64,000 nucleotides of DNA from Bradyrhizobium macuxiense (GTDB lineage: Bacteria > Pseudomonadota > Alphaproteobacteria > Rhizobiales > Xanthobacteraceae). The notes below the pieces were generated by a model. The model did no database searches. It was given only the letters and a program-made list of their open reading frames with translations, and was not told the origin of the DNA. The translations under genes were made by a program, and so were the position numbers. Position 1 is the stretch's first letter. The number at the start of each line of letters is the position of its first letter. This document shows, one piece after another, positions 24,336-35,504 of the stretch. The stretch covers positions 124,001-188,000 of the forward strand of contig NZ_VITY01000009.1 of the NCBI RefSeq assembly GCF_007993935.1, given 5' to 3'.

Positions 24336-25154
24336 TTACGGCTTCACCTTGCTGGTCGGCCAGTTGTGCGTCTCCTTGGTCGCGTCGCGGCACCAGCGAT
24401 AGAAGGCGTCGTAGAGCAGGAGGCCGGCGCTCAACTGTTCGAGGTCGTCGTCGAACATGCGCGACAGGCCGAGCGAGGCCGCGAGCAACCCAGGCGCCTC
24501 GGGCGACAGATCGAGCCGCGCGGTATCCGCCGCCCGCACCATCGTCGCCAGCCGCTCCAGCGCCGGCGTCGAGAGGCCGAATTCCCGGATCATCACATCG
24601 AACGTGCAAAGCTCTCCGCGATGGCTCCAGAACACGTTCTCGATATCGAACGGCGTTGCGCCGAAGCGTTCGGCGACGGCCTCGACCTCTGCTGACGTCA
24701 CGAACAGGAACACGGCTGCGGGATCGACAAAGCGGCGGATCAGCCATGGACAGGCGATGCGGTCGATCTTCGGCCGCGATCGCGTCACCCAGACGGTGCG
24801 GCCGCGGCCGTCGCGTTTCGGAATTTTGTCCGCGGGAACAGTGGGAAGCTCTGCCTCCCGCCAGGCGAGGTGGCCGCCCTCGAGAACTTCCGCCGCGATG
24901 TTGCCGCACCGCAGCCAGGCGGCGGTGCCTTCGCTGAGCTTCTGTCCCTTTTGACAGATCACGACCACGGACTGGCCGCTGAGGCCGGAAGCCCAGTCCT
25001 GGACGTCGAGATGCGAATGCCTGACAGCACCCGGGATGAAGCGCGGATCGGCGGTGAAATCCTCATCGAGACGAACGTCGACGAGCGTCGGTGCCTTGGC
25101 CGTACCGATGAGACGAGACAGTTTTTCGGATGAGATCGATGTGTATGACGACAT
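24336..25154 (-). CDS. Rhodanese domain fused to ChrB C-terminal domain (chromate resistance)
   Basis: The 272-residue protein starts at ATG 25154. Residues 1-100 are a rhodanese domain with LVDVRLDEDF, GAVRHSHL and the active-site loop VVVICQKGQKLS (Cys67). Residues from about 117 match the ChrB domain of chromate resistance proteins: GRTVWVTRSRPKIDRIACPW, LIRRFVDPAAVFLFV and the later EHGELCTFDV-like segment (here HRGELCTFDVMI). In known ChrB the N-terminal part is regulatory and DNA-binding, so this version has lost that part and gained a sulfurtransferase-like one. It is the first gene of the unit with PepSY, SOD and ChrA. A role in chromate reduction or sensing is inferred. Confidence 0.88.
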   Translation of the reverse strand: MSSYTSISSEKLSRLIGTAKAPTLVDVRLDEDFTADPRFIPGAVRHSHLDVQDWASGLSGQSVVVICQKGQKLSEGTAAWLRCGNIAAEVLEGGHLAWREAELPTVPADKIPKRDGRGRTVWVTRSRPKIDRIACPWLIRRFVDPAAVFLFVTSAEVEAVAERFGATPFDIENVFWSHRGELCTFDVMIREFGLSTPALERLATMVRAADTARLDLSPEAPGLLAASLGLSRMFDDDLEQLSAGLLLYDAFYRWCRDATKETHNWPTSKVKP

Positions 25155-25374
25155 GGTGCGCCCTTGGTGACAGGACGCGATTCTTGGGCATGTCGCCTCG
25201 CGGGGAGATCGCACATCCCCGTGCCGTCAAATAGAAGACCAATAGACGTTGCTGTCAACCGCACAGCCGGATCGGCGGATCACCAAGAATTCAGCAATTA
25301 TGACAGGAACAATCACAGCGCTGAGTTTCGGCCCGTGACGTCGCCGGATTCCGCCGAACGAGCCGACAGCGATA

Positions 25375-25403
25375 TTGACCAATATAGGGTACCCCCCTAT
25401 ATT
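25375..25403 (+). promoter_or_regulatory. Predicted rcnR promoter (TTGACC-N17-TATATT)
   Basis: TTGACC at 25375 and TATATT at 25398 are exactly 17 bases apart, a near-consensus sigma-70 promoter. Transcription would start about 7 bases after the -10 box, at or next to the rcnR ATG at 25410. No ribosome site precedes that ATG, so the mRNA is predicted to be leaderless. Confidence 0.7.
25384..25400. promoter_or_regulatory. Predicted RcnR operator in the promoter spacer
   Basis: ATAGGG and CCCTAT arms flank a C-rich centre (the tract is six Cs), overlapping the spacer and the first bases of the -10 box. RcnR/CsoR-family repressors bind A/T-flanked G/C tracts of this kind, so metal-free RcnR would block RNA polymerase here. 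Confidence 0.65.
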
Positions 25404-25409
25404 ATTTGC

Positions 25410-25688
25410 ATGTCGCACACCATCAAGCACAAGTCCAAGCTCGTCGGCCGGGTTCGCCGCATCAAGGGTCAGTTGGAGGCCGTCGAGCGGGCCCTGGAAT
25501 CCGAGATCGGCTGTGCCGACGTGCTGATGTTGGTGGCCTCGGTTCGCGGCGCCATCAACGGCCTCACCGCCGAATTGCTCGAGGATCACATCCGCCATCA
25601 CGTCGTGGATCCCTCCCGGGAAAAGGATCCCGAGAAGGCCCAGGGCGCCGCGGATCTGATCGACGTCGTTCGTACCTATTTGAAGTAA
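25410..25688 (+). CDS. rcnR: RcnR-like nickel/cobalt-responsive repressor (CsoR/RcnR family)
   Basis: The 92-residue all-helical protein matches the DUF156 family: LVGRVRRIKGQLEAVERALE, then Cys35 in EIGCADVLM, and EDHIRHHV. His3, Cys35, His60 and His64 lie at the positions of the metal ligands of E. coli RcnR, which supports nickel/cobalt sensing over copper or formaldehyde. It represses its own promoter and rcnA until metal binds. ATG 25410 sits at the predicted transcript start with no Shine-Dalgarno sequence. rcnA begins 22 bases downstream. Confidence 0.9.
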   Translation: MSHTIKHKSKLVGRVRRIKGQLEAVERALESEIGCADVLMLVASVRGAINGLTAELLEDHIRHHVVDPSREKDPEKAQGAADLIDVVRTYLK

Positions 25689-25710
25689 CGCCCGTCCTGA
25701 AGCGAAGCCT

Positions 25711-26796
25711 ATGGCCGATCTGTCTCAGTTGCTGCAGCAGAGCAGCGCGCATGCATGGCTGTTCATCCCGAGTGCGATCCTGCTCGGCGCACTGCACGGT
25801 CTCGAGCCCGGCCACTCCAAGACGATGATGGCGGCCTTCATCATCGCGATCCGCGGCACGGTGGTGCAGGCTGTGCTGCTCGGCCTGTCGGCGACGATCT
25901 CGCACACCGCGATCGTCTGGATCGTCGCGCTGGCGGGGTTGCATTTCGGCCAGCAATGGTCCGGCGAACGTAGCGAAGCCTATTTGCAGCTGGCCTCGGC
26001 GGTGATCATCATCGCGATCGCGGCCTGGATGGCCTGGCGTACCTGGCGCGAGCAGACCTCCGAGCACGATCACCACCACGATCATGACCATGATCACCAT
26101 CATCACGACGAAGCGCGCCAATTGACCCTGGCCGGTCAGCCGCTGTCGCTCGAAGTCTTCGAGGATGGCGTGCCGCCGCGCTGGCGGCTGCGGAGCGAGG
26201 CCGGGGCGCTGCCGGCGGCCGGCGAGGTTGTTGTCGTGACGATCCGCCCCGACGGCAGCGAGCAACATTTTCGCTTCGCCGGGCAGAACGGCTATCTGGA
26301 AAGCATCGATGAAATTCCGGAGCCGCATCAATTCAAGGCACGCGTGTCGGTGCGGGCGGACATTGCGGAAGTCCTGTTCGAGGAGCACGACCATGCGCAT
26401 ATCGACCTCGGCGAGGCGGACGATGCGCATGCGCGCGCGCACGCCGCCGACATCCGCAAGCGCTTCGCCGGACGCACCGTCACGACCTGGCAGATCATCC
26501 TGTTCGGCCTGACCGGCGGGCTCATTCCGTGCCCGGCGGCGATCACCGTGCTGCTGCTTTGCCTTCAGCTCAAGCAGTTCAGCCTCGGCTTCGTGCTGGT
26601 GCTCTGCTTCGGCATCGGACTTGCCATCACCATGGTCTCCGCCGGCGTCGCAGCCGCCCTCAGCCTTCGCCATGTCGAGCGTCACTGGGGCGGCTTCAGC
26701 CAATTCGCGCAGCGCGCGCCCTACGTGTCGGCCGCGCTGATCGTGCTGGTCGGCCTCTGCACCGGCTGGCTGGGGCTGCACGGGATCATGGCGTGA
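25711..26796 (+). CDS. rcnA: RcnA/NicO-type nickel/cobalt efflux protein
   Basis: The 361-residue membrane protein has about six helices. The first motif is GALHGLEPGHSKTMMAAF, which contains the family HxxxPGHS-like signature, and the second half has GLTGGLIPCPAAITVLLL. A cytoplasmic loop is very His-rich at residues 119-132 (His and Asp alternating), and a second His cluster lies near 227-250; both likely collect metal. It exports nickel and cobalt. The gene is directly downstream of rcnR and is presumably induced by metal. The linker between the His clusters is longer than in E. coli RcnA. Confidence 0.93.
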   Translation: MADLSQLLQQSSAHAWLFIPSAILLGALHGLEPGHSKTMMAAFIIAIRGTVVQAVLLGLSATISHTAIVWIVALAGLHFGQQWSGERSEAYLQLASAVIIIAIAAWMAWRTWREQTSEHDHHHDHDHDHHHHDEARQLTLAGQPLSLEVFEDGVPPRWRLRSEAGALPAAGEVVVVTIRPDGSEQHFRFAGQNGYLESIDEIPEPHQFKARVSVRADIAEVLFEEHDHAHIDLGEADDAHARAHAADIRKRFAGRTVTTWQIILFGLTGGLIPCPAAITVLLLCLQLKQFSLGFVLVLCFGIGLAITMVSAGVAAALSLRHVERHWGGFSQFAQRAPYVSAALIVLVGLCTGWLGLHGIMA

Positions 26797-26843
26797 TCCC
26801 ACGCCGATCTTGAAACCTGCGCGAAGTGGTCTAGAGTTGCTCC

Positions 26844-26868
26844 CACGGGGACAGGCAGACTCCCCGTG
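26844..26868 (+). terminator. Hairpin after rcnA
   Basis: CACGGGGA and TCCCCGTG are perfect arms around a 9-base loop, 48 bases after the rcnA stop. There is no T-run, so it may be a weak terminator or a structured leader of the next gene. Confidence 0.4.
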
Positions 26869-26917
26869 AGACTTCGGTCCAAGCTCTGCGCGACATCAAC
26901 CGTCGTGGAGCTTTCAA

Positions 26918-28006
26918 ATGGACACCGAACCACACACATTTCTCCGTTCTGAACATCGCCGTTCCAGGATCGCCATCCTGTGGCGTGGAGATGCCGCGGC
27001 GCGCCGCGAGGCGACGCCGCAGAACAGCCGTTTCGTTCGCGTCTTCGAAGCGCTCGATGCCGCCGGCATCGAGGCCCTGCCCGTCGTCTATGACGAGACA
27101 TTCGCAGATCTCGTCCGCGACCAATTGCTGACCATGGACGGCGTCCTGGTCTGGGTCGATCCGATCCACCAGGGCAAGACGCGGGCGGCGCTCGACGCGC
27201 TGCTGCGCGGGGTCGCGGCGAAGCGTCCGTGGGTCAGCGCACATCCGGACGTCATCCTGAAGATCGGCGTCAAGGAGGTGCTCCATCGCACGCGTCATCT
27301 GGGCTGGGGCGCCGACACGCATCGATACGCCACGGCCGATGCTTTCCGCGCCGAATTCCCGCCGCGGCTTCGCGCGGCCGGTCCGCGCGTCCTCAAGCAG
27401 AATCGCGGAAATGGCGGGCAGGGTGTCTGGAAGGTGGAAGCCTTGCCGGATGCGACGGTGCGCGTGCTGCACGCGCTGCGCGGCAGCCAGCCCGAGGAGC
27501 TGCCGCTGGAGGCCTTCATGGCGCGCTGCGAGCTGTATTTCGGTTGGGGCGGCTGCATCATCGATCAGCCGTTCCAGCTGCGCCTGCCCGAGGGCATGAT
27601 CCGTTGCTATATCAGCGGCTCGAAGGTCGCAGGGTTCGGACACCAGTTGATCAAGGCCTTGATCCCACCGCCTCCGGAAGGCCCGGATTCACCGCAAGCC
27701 CAGCCCGGCCCGCGCATCATGCATGGCCCGGATGCGCCACAATTCCAGGCGCTGCGACGCTTGATGGAGGACGAATGGATTCCGCAGCTGATGGAAACGC
27801 TGGCGATCGACGAAGCGTCGCTGCCGGTGATCTGGGATGCGGACTTCCTCTACGGCCCGCGCGATGCGGATGGTGCCGACACCTACGTGCTCTGTGAGAT
27901 CAACGCGAGTTCGTGCTTTGCGATCCCCGACGAGGCGCCGGCCGCGATCGCGCGGACGGTCCGGGATCGCATTGCCCGGAACGTGCAGAGCGATACCAGC
28001 GGATAA
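26918..28006 (+). CDS. Cj0069-family ATP-grasp-like protein
   Basis: The 362-residue cytoplasmic protein has no signal peptide or membrane helix. It begins with a Rossmann-like part (RRSRIAILWRGD, and EALPVVYDETFADLV), followed by an ATP-grasp-like central part with PRVLKQNRGNGGQGVWKVE (Lys and Gly-rich loop for ATP) and a late VLCEINASSCFAIPDEAP resembling the metal-binding ENxS segment of ATP-grasp ligases. This matches the uncharacterised Cj0069 family. The reaction and substrate are unknown; carboxylate-amine ligation would be typical. Upstream is the rcnA hairpin, downstream only repeats, so it appears monocistronic. Confidence 0.75.
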   Translation: MDTEPHTFLRSEHRRSRIAILWRGDAAARREATPQNSRFVRVFEALDAAGIEALPVVYDETFADLVRDQLLTMDGVLVWVDPIHQGKTRAALDALLRGVAAKRPWVSAHPDVILKIGVKEVLHRTRHLGWGADTHRYATADAFRAEFPPRLRAAGPRVLKQNRGNGGQGVWKVEALPDATVRVLHALRGSQPEELPLEAFMARCELYFGWGGCIIDQPFQLRLPEGMIRCYISGSKVAGFGHQLIKALIPPPPEGPDSPQAQPGPRIMHGPDAPQFQALRRLMEDEWIPQLMETLAIDEASLPVIWDADFLYGPRDADGADTYVLCEINASSCFAIPDEAPAAIARTVRDRIARNVQSDTSG

Positions 28007-28063
28007 GCAAAGCTCGGATGTTCATGGCGCGAGAGGCGCGAAGTTGTGTCCTCATCCTCAGCT

Positions 28064-28164
28064 GTCATCGCCCGGCTTGGCCGGGCGATCCAGTACGCCG
28101 CGGCCGATCGGCTCAAGCATAGACGCCTCTGGAATACTTCATCACCCGCTTTCGCGGTGATGAC
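28064..28164. repeat. Dispersed inverted repeat, GTCATCGCCCGG/CGCGGTGATGAC family
   Basis: It begins GTCATCGCCCGGCTTGGCCG and ends TTCGCGGTGATGAC, with two internal hairpins (CCCGGC-TTGG-CCGGG and ACCCGCTTTCGCGGTG). The family is typical of Bradyrhizobium intergenic DNA. Confidence 0.75.
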
Positions 28165-28204
28165 ACCGCGCTGCTTGACATCATGAATCGAGAACCATCC
28201 ACCG

Positions 28205-28328
28205 CGTCGTCCTGGCGAAAGCCGGGACCCATTACCCCGAAAGCTCATTGCTATGCGATGGCTGGGGCCACGATCCCTTTCACAATCCAATGCGGTGGTT
28301 ATGGGTCCTGGCTTTCGCCGGGACGACG
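28205..28328. repeat. Dispersed inverted repeat, CGTCCTGGCGAAAGCCGGGACC family
   Basis: The left arm CGTCGTCCTGGCGAAAGCCG is matched by the inverted right arm GGCTTTCGCCGGGACGACG, with CCCATTA and TTATGGGTCC next to the arms. The same family, with different inner bases, recurs at 35359-35481. Confidence 0.8.
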
Positions 28329-28342
28329 TTGGAGGATATTCG

Positions 28343-29008
28343 TTACGTTGCCTTGGCCCGCACCGCCTCCGGCGTATCCGGCTGCGCCGAGGGATGGGCC
28401 TTGGCGAACGCCGGCAGTGCCATCGCGGTCTCGTGGATCCGCTTCACGGTTGGCCAGGGCGACAGGCTGATCTGCTGGTTGATCGCCGCGGTGACGTGGC
28501 CGACCAGGCAGATGTCGGCGAGGCTCGGCGTATCGCCATGGCAGAATTGGCCGGTCGCCTTGTGGCCGGCGAGGTGGCCCTCGAGCGCCGCCAGCGTCTC
28601 GACCGTCCAGTGCCGCCGCCAGGCGTTCTGCTGGCTGTCGCGCAAATCGAGCTCGCGGTCGAGATAGCGGCGCACCCGCGGCGTCAGCAGCGGATGGCCC
28701 TCGCAGGCGACCATCAGCGCGAGCCCGCGTACCCGGGCGCGGCCGAGCGCATCCGATGGCAGCAGCGGCGGGTCGGGATAGGTCTCGTCGAGATAGTCGA
28801 TGATCGCGAGCGACTGGAACAGCACGGTGCCGTCGTCGGTCACCAGCGCCGGCAGCGCCATCTGCGGATTGATCTTGCGATAGGCGTCAGCGCGATGCGC
28901 GTCGGCATCGAGGTCAACGAACACGACGTCGGCCGGCACGCCCTTCAGGTTGAGCGCGATCCGCACCCGGAAGCTCGCCAGCGATCGCCAGAAGGAGAAG
29001 AACTGCAT
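28343..29008 (-). CDS. maiA: Maleylacetoacetate isomerase / zeta-class glutathione S-transferase
   Basis: The 221-residue protein starts at ATG 29008 with GGAG upstream. The thioredoxin-like N-domain opens FFSFWRSLASFRVRIALNLKG, a zeta-class start with the Ser pair, followed by NPQMALPALV and LFQSLAIIDYLDETYPDPPLLP. The helical C-domain has CHGDTPSLADICLV. MaiA isomerises maleylacetoacetate to fumarylacetoacetate in tyrosine breakdown using glutathione, but no other genes of that pathway are here. The context does not prove the substrate, so the symbol is provisional. A repeat separates it from metH upstream. Confidence 0.82.
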   Translation of the reverse strand: MQFFSFWRSLASFRVRIALNLKGVPADVVFVDLDADAHRADAYRKINPQMALPALVTDDGTVLFQSLAIIDYLDETYPDPPLLPSDALGRARVRGLALMVACEGHPLLTPRVRRYLDRELDLRDSQQNAWRRHWTVETLAALEGHLAGHKATGQFCHGDTPSLADICLVGHVTAAINQQISLSPWPTVKRIHETAMALPAFAKAHPSAQPDTPEAVRAKAT

Positions 29009-29024
29009 GGAGTTACTCCGCATT

Positions 29025-29167
29025 TCTTCCCCTCTCCCCTTGTGGGAGAGGGTGGACGCGATGCGAAGCATCGCGGACGGGTGAGGGGGCTGTCTCCGCG
29101 GATAGAGACCCCTCATCCGTCGCGGACTGCGTCCGCGACACCTTCTCCCACAAGGGGAGAAGGGAAG
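29025..29167. repeat. Dispersed inverted repeat, CTTCCCCTCTCCCCTTGTGGG family
   Basis: The left arm CCCCTCTCCCCTTGTGGGAG and the right arm CTCCCACAAGGGGAGAAGGG are inverted copies. Between them are a small hairpin at GCGATGCGAAGCATCGC and a second one at GTCGCGGACTGCGTCCGCGAC. It fills the gap between metH and maiA. Confidence 0.85.
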
Positions 29168-29173
29168 AAAGAG

Positions 29174-33028
<3,855 letters not shown>

Positions 33029-33029
33029 G

Positions 33030-33944
33030 TCAGGCAGCTTTCTGGGCACCGTTCGGCCGGATTCCGAGCAGGTGGCTGATCGCGAACACGAGGTCCGCGC
33101 GGTTCATGGTGTAGAAGTGGAAGGTGTCGACGCCGTGCTTGAACAGCTTCTGCACCTGGCCGGCGGCGACGGTTGCCGCCACCAGCTTGCGGGTCTCGGC
33201 GTCGTTGTCGAGGCCCTCGAACTTCTCGGCGAGCCAGTCCGGCACGCTGGTGCCGGCGCGGGTGACGAAATTGCGGGCCTGCTTGAAATTGTGCATCGGC
33301 ATGATGCCCGGCACGATCGGAATCTCGATGCCGCGCGCCCGCACCCTGTCGACATAGCGATGGTAGAGGTCGTTGTCGAAGAACACCTGGGTGATCGCGC
33401 GGGTCGCACCGGCATCGACCTTGGCCTTCAGCGTGTCGATGTCCGTGTCGAAGTCGGCGGCTTCCGGATGCTTCTCCGGATAGGCGGACACCGAGATCTC
33501 GATGTCGGCGTGGCGCCTCTTGATCCCGGCGACGAGCTCGGCCGAACTCTGGTAGCCATCGGGATGGGTGAAGTAGGGCGTGCCGATGCCGCCCGGCGGA
33601 TCGCCGCGCAGCGCCACGATGTGGCGGACGCCGACCTCGTGATAGCGATCGACGATCTCGTCGATCTCGCCGCGCGAGGCGCTGACGCAGGTCAGATGCG
33701 CCGCCGGCAGCAGATCGGTCTCGCGGAGAATGCGGGTGATGGTGGAATGGGTGCGCTCGCGGGTCGAGCCGCCGGCGCCGTAGGTGACTGAGACGAAGTT
33801 CGGCGTCAGCGGCGCCAGGCGGTTGATGGTCTCCCAGAGATTGCGCTCCATCTCCTCGGTCTTCGGCGGGAAGAACTCGAAGGAGATTTTCGGTGCTTTC
33901 GGTGCGCGCTGTCCGTTCGGCACGGAGGAAATGGTCTCGGTCAT
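33030..33944 (-). CDS. metF: 5,10-methylenetetrahydrofolate reductase
   Basis: MetF makes 5-methyltetrahydrofolate, the methyl donor for MetH encoded directly downstream. From ATG 33944 it has 304 residues; a TTG three codons earlier is possible. The TIM-barrel flavoprotein motifs are present: ISFEFFPPKT at the start, FVSVTYGAGGSTRE, HIVALRGDPP and FDTDIDTLKAKVDAGATRAITQ, followed by PGIMP. The upstream region carries two tandem palindromes (34019-34057) that may be operators. Confidence 0.96.
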   Translation of the reverse strand: MTETISSVPNGQRAPKAPKISFEFFPPKTEEMERNLWETINRLAPLTPNFVSVTYGAGGSTRERTHSTITRILRETDLLPAAHLTCVSASRGEIDEIVDRYHEVGVRHIVALRGDPPGGIGTPYFTHPDGYQSSAELVAGIKRRHADIEISVSAYPEKHPEAADFDTDIDTLKAKVDAGATRAITQVFFDNDLYHRYVDRVRARGIEIPIVPGIMPMHNFKQARNFVTRAGTSVPDWLAEKFEGLDNDAETRKLVAATVAAGQVQKLFKHGVDTFHFYTMNRADLVFAISHLLGIRPNGAQKAA

Positions 33945-34334
33945 GATACGCAAGGGCTCCGCAACTGGAGGGTCGACGTCCGGCCTGGATATCGAGGCCC
34001 TAAGATAAGCGAAACCGGTGGGCTGAAACAGCCCATCGGATATGGGAAATTGCCCATTGTTGACGCAGAATCGAGAAAAATCGACTGCGGGGCATGAGTG
34101 GTGGGCGACGGGGTGCTTGTCGCGAAGACGGACTAATTCATTGTATTATATAGTATAAATTTTAATCTGAGTAAGCGGGGTCGCCGAAATGAATTGTGGG
34201 CAGAATAATATGTCAATGAATCGTCTTGTTTCATCCCAAGTGCGGCTGCTCTCTCCACCAACCCCTCGGGTGCGGGACTGCCCTGCGCAGCCGGGCTCTT
34301 TGTCGCCTCCTGACGTCGCACTAGGTTGTCGGCC
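33945..34334. other. Intergenic region between metF and a divergent monooxygenase gene
   Basis: The 390 bases hold two palindromes (34019-34057) and a short AT-rich patch (about 34130-34215) that stands out from the GC-rich surroundings. I see no gene and could not recognise a SAM or cobalamin riboswitch. Confidence 0.5.
34019..34057. promoter_or_regulatory. Two tandem palindromes upstream of metF
   Basis: TGGGCT-GAAA-CAGCCCA is followed after six bases by ATGGGAAATTGCCCAT. Both share TGGG/CCCA arms. They lie 75-113 bases upstream of the metF start and could be repressor or activator sites. The regulator is unknown. Confidence 0.45.
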
Positions 34335-35357
34335 ATGATCCCGCTCTCCGTCCTCGACCTGTCCGTCGTCACCACAGGCACCAAGCCCGCCGCGGCACTC
34401 CGCAACAGCATCGACCTGGCGCGCCATGTCGATGGTCTCGGCTATGTCCGCTACTGGCTCGCCGAGCACCACAACCTTGCCTCGGTCGCGAGCCCGGCGC
34501 CCGACCTGATGATCGGGCAGATCGCGGCGGTGACGAGGCACATCCGCGTCGGCTCGGGCGGCGTGATGCTGCCCAACCACGCGCCGCTCGTGGTCGCCGA
34601 GCGCTTCAAGATGCTGGAGGCGCTGTTTCCCGGCCGCATCGACCTTGGCCTCGGCCGCGCGCCCGGCACCGACGGCGCCACCGCCTACGCGCTGCGCAGC
34701 CGGCTCGATCGCCGTGAGGGCGACGATTTCCTCGAGCGGCTGCACGAGCTGACGCTTTGGGAGACGCGCGATTTCCCGGCCGGTCATCCCTACAACAATG
34801 TGGTGGCGATGCCGGATGATTCGCCGCTGCCGCCGATCTGGCTGCTCGGCTCGAGCGACTATTCCGCCGAGCTCGCCGCGCAGGTCGGGATGGGCTTTGC
34901 GTTCGCGCAGCACTTTGCCACTCACGACGCGGTCGCGGCGATGACGAATTATCGGGCGCATTTCAAGCCGTCGGGCTGGCGCGCGACGCCGCAATCGATC
35001 CTCGCGGTCGCCGTCGTCACGGCGGAGACCGATGCCGAAGCCGAGCGACTTGCGCTATCGATGGATCTCAACCGGCTGCGCCGCGACCGCGGCCAGTATC
35101 TGCCGCTGCCGAGCGTTGAGGAGGCGGAGGCCTATCCCTACACCGACGCCGAGCGCGCTTCGATCGCACGCAACCGCGCGCGGCTGTTCGTCGGCAGCCC
35201 CGCGACCGTGCTGACGAAGCTGGAGCCGCTGATCTCAGCGACACAGGCCGACGAACTGATGGTGATCACCGCGGTCTACGACCATGAGGCGCGGAAGAAG
35301 TCCTACAGCCTGCTTGCCGAGGCGTTCGGGCTCGCGAAAAAGGAAGCCGCATCATAA
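34335..35357 (+). CDS. Luciferase-like flavin monooxygenase family protein
   Basis: The 340-residue protein has the bacterial luciferase-like TIM-barrel fold: LARHVDGLGYVRYWLAEHHN, the HIRVGSGGVMLPNHAPLVVAE segment, FPGRIDLGLGRAPGT and PPIWLLGSS. It matches the group sometimes annotated as MsnO8-type oxidoreductases, which use reduced FMN. The substrate is unknown. ATG 34335 is used; a TTG three codons earlier is possible. It is divergent from metF and followed by a dispersed repeat. Confidence 0.88.
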   Translation: MIPLSVLDLSVVTTGTKPAAALRNSIDLARHVDGLGYVRYWLAEHHNLASVASPAPDLMIGQIAAVTRHIRVGSGGVMLPNHAPLVVAERFKMLEALFPGRIDLGLGRAPGTDGATAYALRSRLDRREGDDFLERLHELTLWETRDFPAGHPYNNVVAMPDDSPLPPIWLLGSSDYSAELAAQVGMGFAFAQHFATHDAVAAMTNYRAHFKPSGWRATPQSILAVAVVTAETDAEAERLALSMDLNRLRRDRGQYLPLPSVEEAEAYPYTDAERASIARNRARLFVGSPATVLTKLEPLISATQADELMVITAVYDHEARKKSYSLLAEAFGLAKKEAAS

Positions 35358-35358
35358 T

Positions 35359-35481
35359 CGTCGTCCCGGCGCAGGCCGGGACCCATTACCACTGATCAAA
35401 GTTGTTGCGCTTCGCTCGGGCCGCTATTCCTCCCACAACCCAAGCCGGTGGTTATGGGTCCCGGCCTGCGCCGGGACGACG
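35359..35481. repeat. Dispersed inverted repeat, CGTCGTCCCGGCGCAGGCC family
   Basis: The left arm CGTCGTCCCGGCGCAGGCCG and the right arm CCGGCCTGCGCCGGGACGACG are inverted copies, with ACCCATTACC and GGTTATGGGT next to them. It is the same family as 28205-28328 with compensating base changes in both arms, which indicates that the hairpin is what is conserved. Confidence 0.85.
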
Positions 35482-35504
35482 TATGGAAGGACTTCGCGCG
35501 CGCT

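Larger units (their letters stand above)
28007..28342. other. Intergenic region filled by two dispersed repeats
   Basis: The 336 bases between two convergent genes contain two repeat elements (28064-28164 and 28205-28328) and no gene I can support. Confidence 0.7.

Noticed and set aside
33945..34334. SAM or cobalamin riboswitch upstream of metF-metH
   Set aside because: I looked for SAM-II-like and B12-box elements on the metF strand and found none I could recognise.
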